A stretch of DNA of 6,561 nucleotides from an uncultured Fidelibacterota bacterium (lineage in GTDB: Bacteria > Fidelibacterota > Fidelibacteria > Fidelibacterales > Fidelibacteraceae). The notes under the pieces are model-generated. The model searched no databases. It saw only the letters and a program-made list of their open reading frames with translations, and had not been told where the DNA came from. Location of the stretch: assembly GCA_937862595.1 (NCBI GenBank), contig CALMFL010000032.1, positions 1-6,561 on the forward strand, read 5' to 3'. Both the position numbers and the translations under genes were made by a program. This document shows positions 5,441 to 6,561 of this stretch, one piece after another; the first letter of the stretch is position 1, and each line of letters begins with the position of its first letter.

Positions 5441-5998
5441 ATGATGAATGAAGTTTATTCATACTGTGAAGAACATATGGAAAAATCGATCAAACATCTT
5501 GATCATGAATTTTCCGGTTTGCGTATGGGACGGGCGACACCGGCCCTGCTGGATAATGTCAGGGTAAACTATTACGGCGTTCAAACCCCCGTGAACCAAT
5601 GCGCCAGCATCAGCGTGCCGGAAGCCCGGCTTCTGGTGGTTCAGCCCTGGGACAAAACACTCCTGAGTTCCATCGAAAAAGCGATTCAGGCGGCAAACCT
5701 GGGGCTTAATCCGATCAATGACGGCATGATCATCCGGGTACCTATTCCCGCACTGACCGACGAGCGCCGCAAGGAACTGGTGAAGATCGTGCACCAGATG
5801 GCGGAAGAGGGACGCATCGCGGTGCGCAGTGTCCGCCGGGACGCCAATGAAAAGATCAAGAAGCTTGAAAAGGATAAGGATATATCCGAAGACAACGCAA
5901 AGGATGCTCTGGAAGAGATCCAGAAGATCACCGACAAGTTCATCGAAAAGATCAACGAAGCTCAAAAAGTCAAGGAAAAGGATATCCTGGAAGATTAA
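5441..5998 (+). CDS. frr: Ribosome recycling factor
   Basis: RRF, with EF-G, splits the ribosome from mRNA after termination. At 185 residues it equals the E. coli protein. Domain I is a three-helix bundle formed by the N-terminal helix (to about 30) and the two long C-terminal helices (from about 104); domain II is inserted between (about 31-103). Key blocks are GRATPALLDNVRVNYYG (30-46), NLGLNPINDGMIIRVPIP (86-103), LTDERRKELVKIV (105-117) and VRRDAN (131-136) with the conserved R132. The usual LRTGRA reads LRMGRA here, a mild deviation. TAAGGAG (5427-5433) is seven bases before the ATG at 5441 and ten before the adjacent ATG at 5444; either may be used. It is last in the operon and is followed by a strong terminator. 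Confidence 0.98.
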   Translation: MMNEVYSYCEEHMEKSIKHLDHEFSGLRMGRATPALLDNVRVNYYGVQTPVNQCASISVPEARLLVVQPWDKTLLSSIEKAIQAANLGLNPINDGMIIRVPIPALTDERRKELVKIVHQMAEEGRIAVRSVRRDANEKIKKLEKDKDISEDNAKDALEEIQKITDKFIEKINEAQKVKEKDILED

Positions 5999-6016
5999 TA
6001 TCGACCGGACGATTTT

Positions 6017-6041
6017 AACGCCGCCTACGGGCGGCGTTTTT
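6017..6041 (+). terminator. Intrinsic terminator of the rplM-frr operon
   Basis: AACGCCGCC (6017-6025) pairs perfectly with GGCGGCGTT (6030-6038) around a TACG loop, and a T run covers 6037-6041. It begins 19 bases after the frr stop. On the minus strand no T run follows the stem, so it acts mainly on plus-strand transcripts. Confidence 0.93.
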
Positions 6042-6051
6042 CATATGCGAT

Positions 6052-6080
6052 AAAAAAGAGCTGCCGGTCGGCAGCTCTTT
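6052..6080 (-). terminator. Intrinsic terminator of the outer-membrane protein gene
   Basis: AAAGAGCTGCC (6055-6065) pairs with GGCAGCTCTTT (6070-6080) around GGTC. Read on the minus strand the stem is followed by six T (complement of A at 6052-6057). It lies 28 bases past the stop of the minus-strand gene. With the neighbouring frr terminator it separates the two convergent units. Confidence 0.9.
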
Positions 6081-6108
6081 ACGTAATGGTAAAATTAAAT
6101 AATAATCG

Positions 6109-6558
6109 TTAGAAAGTATAGCGGACCGAAAATGCGATATCCGCAAGTGAGCCGGCCCAGCCGCCGATGATATCAAAAGCGGGCTTGTAGTCGAGGGATA
6201 CCTTAAGCGGGAATGAGATCAGCGGTTCAAGGTCGTATTCAACGCCTGCGATGGCGTCGATTCCCAACGCAAAGGCACTGGTCCACCAGGTGCTGATGCC
6301 GACATGGAGGCCGCCGCCGAAATACCAGCTCAGGTTCTCGATCTCACCGATCTGAAGGGGTTTGTGCCATTGATACATACCGGTCACAATAAGACCTGAG
6401 CGGAATGTCAGCAAGGCTTCGATCTTGTTTGATTCCCCTGCGGCCAATCTGCCCGTAAGACCAGAACGCAGACCGCCCCGTAAACCTGCATCCATCTGTG
6501 CGAAAGCGAATGAAACCGCAAGAAGGGCGATCATTGCAATGACGATAACTTTTTTCAT
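6109..6558 (-). CDS. Small predicted outer-membrane beta-barrel protein
   Basis: The 149-residue product starts with a clear Sec signal peptide: MKK, a hydrophobic stretch (4-17) and a likely cleavage after AFA at 20, before Q21. The mature part of about 129 residues alternates glycine/aromatic and polar residues in short strands, for example LRGGLRSGLTGRL (26-38), NLSWYFGGGLHVGIS (75-89), GIDAIAGVEYDL (99-110) and LKVSLDYKPAFDI (118-130), and ends in SVRYTF with the terminal phenylalanine typical of proteins inserted by BAM. The size suits an eight-stranded barrel. The 'W-YFGGGLHVG ... GIDAIAGVEY ... LSLDYKPAF ... RYTF' pattern resembles small hypothetical barrels common in Bacteroidetes and relatives. 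The specific function is unknown. The ATG fits the signal peptide; its promoter and ribosome site lie beyond the window. It converges on frr and is not part of that operon. Confidence 0.85.
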   Translation of the reverse strand: MKKVIVIAMIALLAVSFAFAQMDAGLRGGLRSGLTGRLAAGESNKIEALLTFRSGLIVTGMYQWHKPLQIGEIENLSWYFGGGLHVGISTWWTSAFALGIDAIAGVEYDLEPLISFPLKVSLDYKPAFDIIGGWAGSLADIAFSVRYTF

Positions 6559-6561
6559 GGT

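Noticed and set aside
6017..6080. Two adjacent hairpins as a regulatory RNA or BIME-like element
   Set aside because: Each hairpin has a T run on the strand of its own convergent gene, so two back-to-back intrinsic terminators explain them fully.

Overview
The window is a conserved bacterial housekeeping segment with a mobile-element-like gene at its left edge. Layout: (1) 1-522, minus strand: a REP-associated / IS200-like tyrosine (Y1, HUH) transposase, cut by the window start. (2) 523-782: an AT-rich intergenic stretch with three copies of a short CTTG-NNN-CAAG palindrome. (3) 783-2129: radA (DNA repair ATPase). (4) 2130-2423: intergenic, with a structured radA 3' end and a ribosomal-operon promoter. 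(5) 2424-5998: a tight plus-strand run rplM-rpsI-rpsB-tsf-pyrH-frr closed by a strong intrinsic terminator. (6) 6109-6558, minus strand: a small predicted outer-membrane beta-barrel protein with its own terminator, convergent to frr.

The organism is a diderm bacterium: the last gene has a Sec signal peptide and a C-terminal aromatic residue typical of barrels. The rplM promoter matches the Bacteroidetes-type consensus TTTG-N(19-21)-TAnnTTTG exactly in its boxes. The barrel protein also resembles small barrels common in Bacteroidetes and relatives. I therefore lean towards the FCB superphylum (Bacteroidetes, Cloacimonadota, Marinimicrobia and relatives), but the phylum cannot be fixed from this window. 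The housekeeping genes look roughly balanced or GC-leaning, while the transposase region and its flank are clearly AT-rich, which suggests later acquisition.

The six-gene run is functionally coherent: two ribosomal proteins (L13, S9), a third (S2) with its usual partner EF-Ts, UMP kinase for pyrimidine nucleotide supply, and ribosome recycling factor. Gene gaps are 12-28 bases, and most starts have a good Shine-Dalgarno site. rplM uses TTG, the tsf start is better placed at 4068 than at the upstream ATG at 4062, and pyrH has no good site of its own but is preceded by a possible coupling mini-ORF.

No clearly new system was found. The most interesting signals are the palindromes around the transposase, one of which places the transposase's own Shine-Dalgarno in a hairpin loop; the possible leaderless start of radA; the mini-ORF before pyrH; and the short EF-Ts.
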